Below, in pieces: positions 20,411-20,681 of a stretch of DNA of 20,681 nucleotides. This DNA comes from CAZAGD01 sp049699975 (GTDB lineage Bacteria; Desulfobacterota; SM23-61): contig JBNAWB010000042.1 in the NCBI GenBank assembly GCA_049699975.1, positions 1 to 20,681 of the forward strand, read 5' to 3'. Numbering within the stretch: the first letter of the stretch is position 1; each line of letters starts with the position of its first letter. The notes beneath the pieces are model-generated. The model saw only the letters and a list, made by a program, of their open reading frames with translations. It was not told where the DNA came from and did not search any database. A program made the position numbers and the translations under genes.

Positions 20411-20681
20411 TTAAGAGCAACAAATGTCATTTATTTAATGCGCTCATTAATATCTTGAAATTCATTGGGTCCTTTATTGGCTGGAGGACTGCCTGATCAT
20501 AAATTTCCCATTAGGAGTAATCCGGTTTTTCCCGCTCCCTCTTTTAGCTCCCCTCTTTGCCAAGTTACTGGTCCGCCATGTCATTGCCATGGCGCGTAAT
20601 GATCAAAGTGCTCGCCGGTCAGCATTCTTCTGACCGTCGATCACTTTTGAAATTCGTACCTACTTCAGGCGGGAGGGAGAG
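20411..20681. other. Non-coding right end of the window
   Basis: I find no credible reading frame here on either strand. It holds one notable structure, the hairpin at 20603-20650, and a higher-GC segment than the flanking leader. It may be the downstream region of a gene lying outside the window. Confidence 0.5.
20603..20650. repeat. Two-tier hairpin in the right-end intergenic DNA
   Basis: The inner stem CGGTCAG (20616-20622) pairs with CTGACCG (20630-20636) around 7 nt. The outer stem TCAAAGTG (20603-20610) pairs with CACTTTTGA (20642-20650) with one bulged T. It could be a structured RNA or terminator of a gene beyond the edge, or part of a repeat element. Direction is unknown. Confidence 0.4.

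Noticed and set aside
1..20681. CRISPR array, tRNA/rRNA genes, transposase, prophage or toxin-antitoxin genes
   Set aside because: I looked through all intergenic regions and reading frames and saw no direct-repeat array, cloverleaf, transposase motif or recognisable toxin/antitoxin pair.

Overview
The window is a low-to-moderate GC, AT-rich-intergenic piece of bacterial chromosome. It carries no rRNA, tRNA, CRISPR array, phage gene or transposase that I can see. Three periplasmic binding proteins with Sec signal peptides, an HD-GYP c-di-GMP protein and a tungsten/molybdopterin aldehyde:ferredoxin oxidoreductase (AOR) homologue point to a strictly anaerobic, Gram-negative-type bacterium. A Desulfobacterota (deltaproteobacterial) or similar lineage is my best guess, but nothing here fixes the taxonomy.

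Layout. (1) Positions 1-13203 are one long minus-strand catabolic and transport island. In transcription order it holds a GntR/FCD regulator, TRAP transporter 3 (dctP-dctM-dctQ), TRAP transporter 2 (dctP-dctQ-dctM), a 3-hydroxyisobutyrate/tartronate-semialdehyde-type dehydrogenase, TRAP transporter 1 (dctP-dctQ-dctM), an AOR-family oxidoreductase, a MoaD/ThiS-like sulfur carrier ending in Gly-Gly, and the first 21 codons of a 4Fe-4S protein running off the left edge. (2) Positions 13537-16538, also minus strand, hold a two-gene carbohydrate module: an LsrF-like class I aldolase/thiolase and a bifunctional class II aldolase/short-chain dehydrogenase of the RhaEW type. (3) Positions 16539-17315 are very AT-rich. 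They contain two adjacent inverted repeats and one small plus-strand ORF. (4) A plus-strand glutamate dehydrogenase (17316-18578) converges on a minus-strand HD-GYP protein (18911-20206). (5) The right end (20207-20681) is non-coding and contains inverted-repeat elements.

How the genes may work together (inference). The three TRAP systems would import organic acids, sugar acids or hydroxycarboxylates. The two aldolases and the hydroxyacid dehydrogenase would cleave or oxidise/reduce hydroxy-carbonyl intermediates. The AOR would exchange electrons between an aldehyde-like or carboxylate-like substrate and ferredoxin, supported by its own MoaD-like protein and 4Fe-4S partner. The GntR regulator is the obvious controller. 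Its own promoter region and that of the dehydrogenase, 6.8 kb apart, share a TTGACAAG...TTTGCTAA element followed by a tandem TGTATYC-type direct repeat, which suggests that both transcription units answer to one regulator.

The most unusual points are: three complete TRAP transporters packed into 10 kb, one with swapped gene order; a U-tract-less hairpin placed 7-13 nt after every dctP stop codon; strong Shine-Dalgarno sequences on the dctP genes but not on the permease genes; and an AOR whose third canonical cluster cysteine appears to be histidine (CxxCxxxH).
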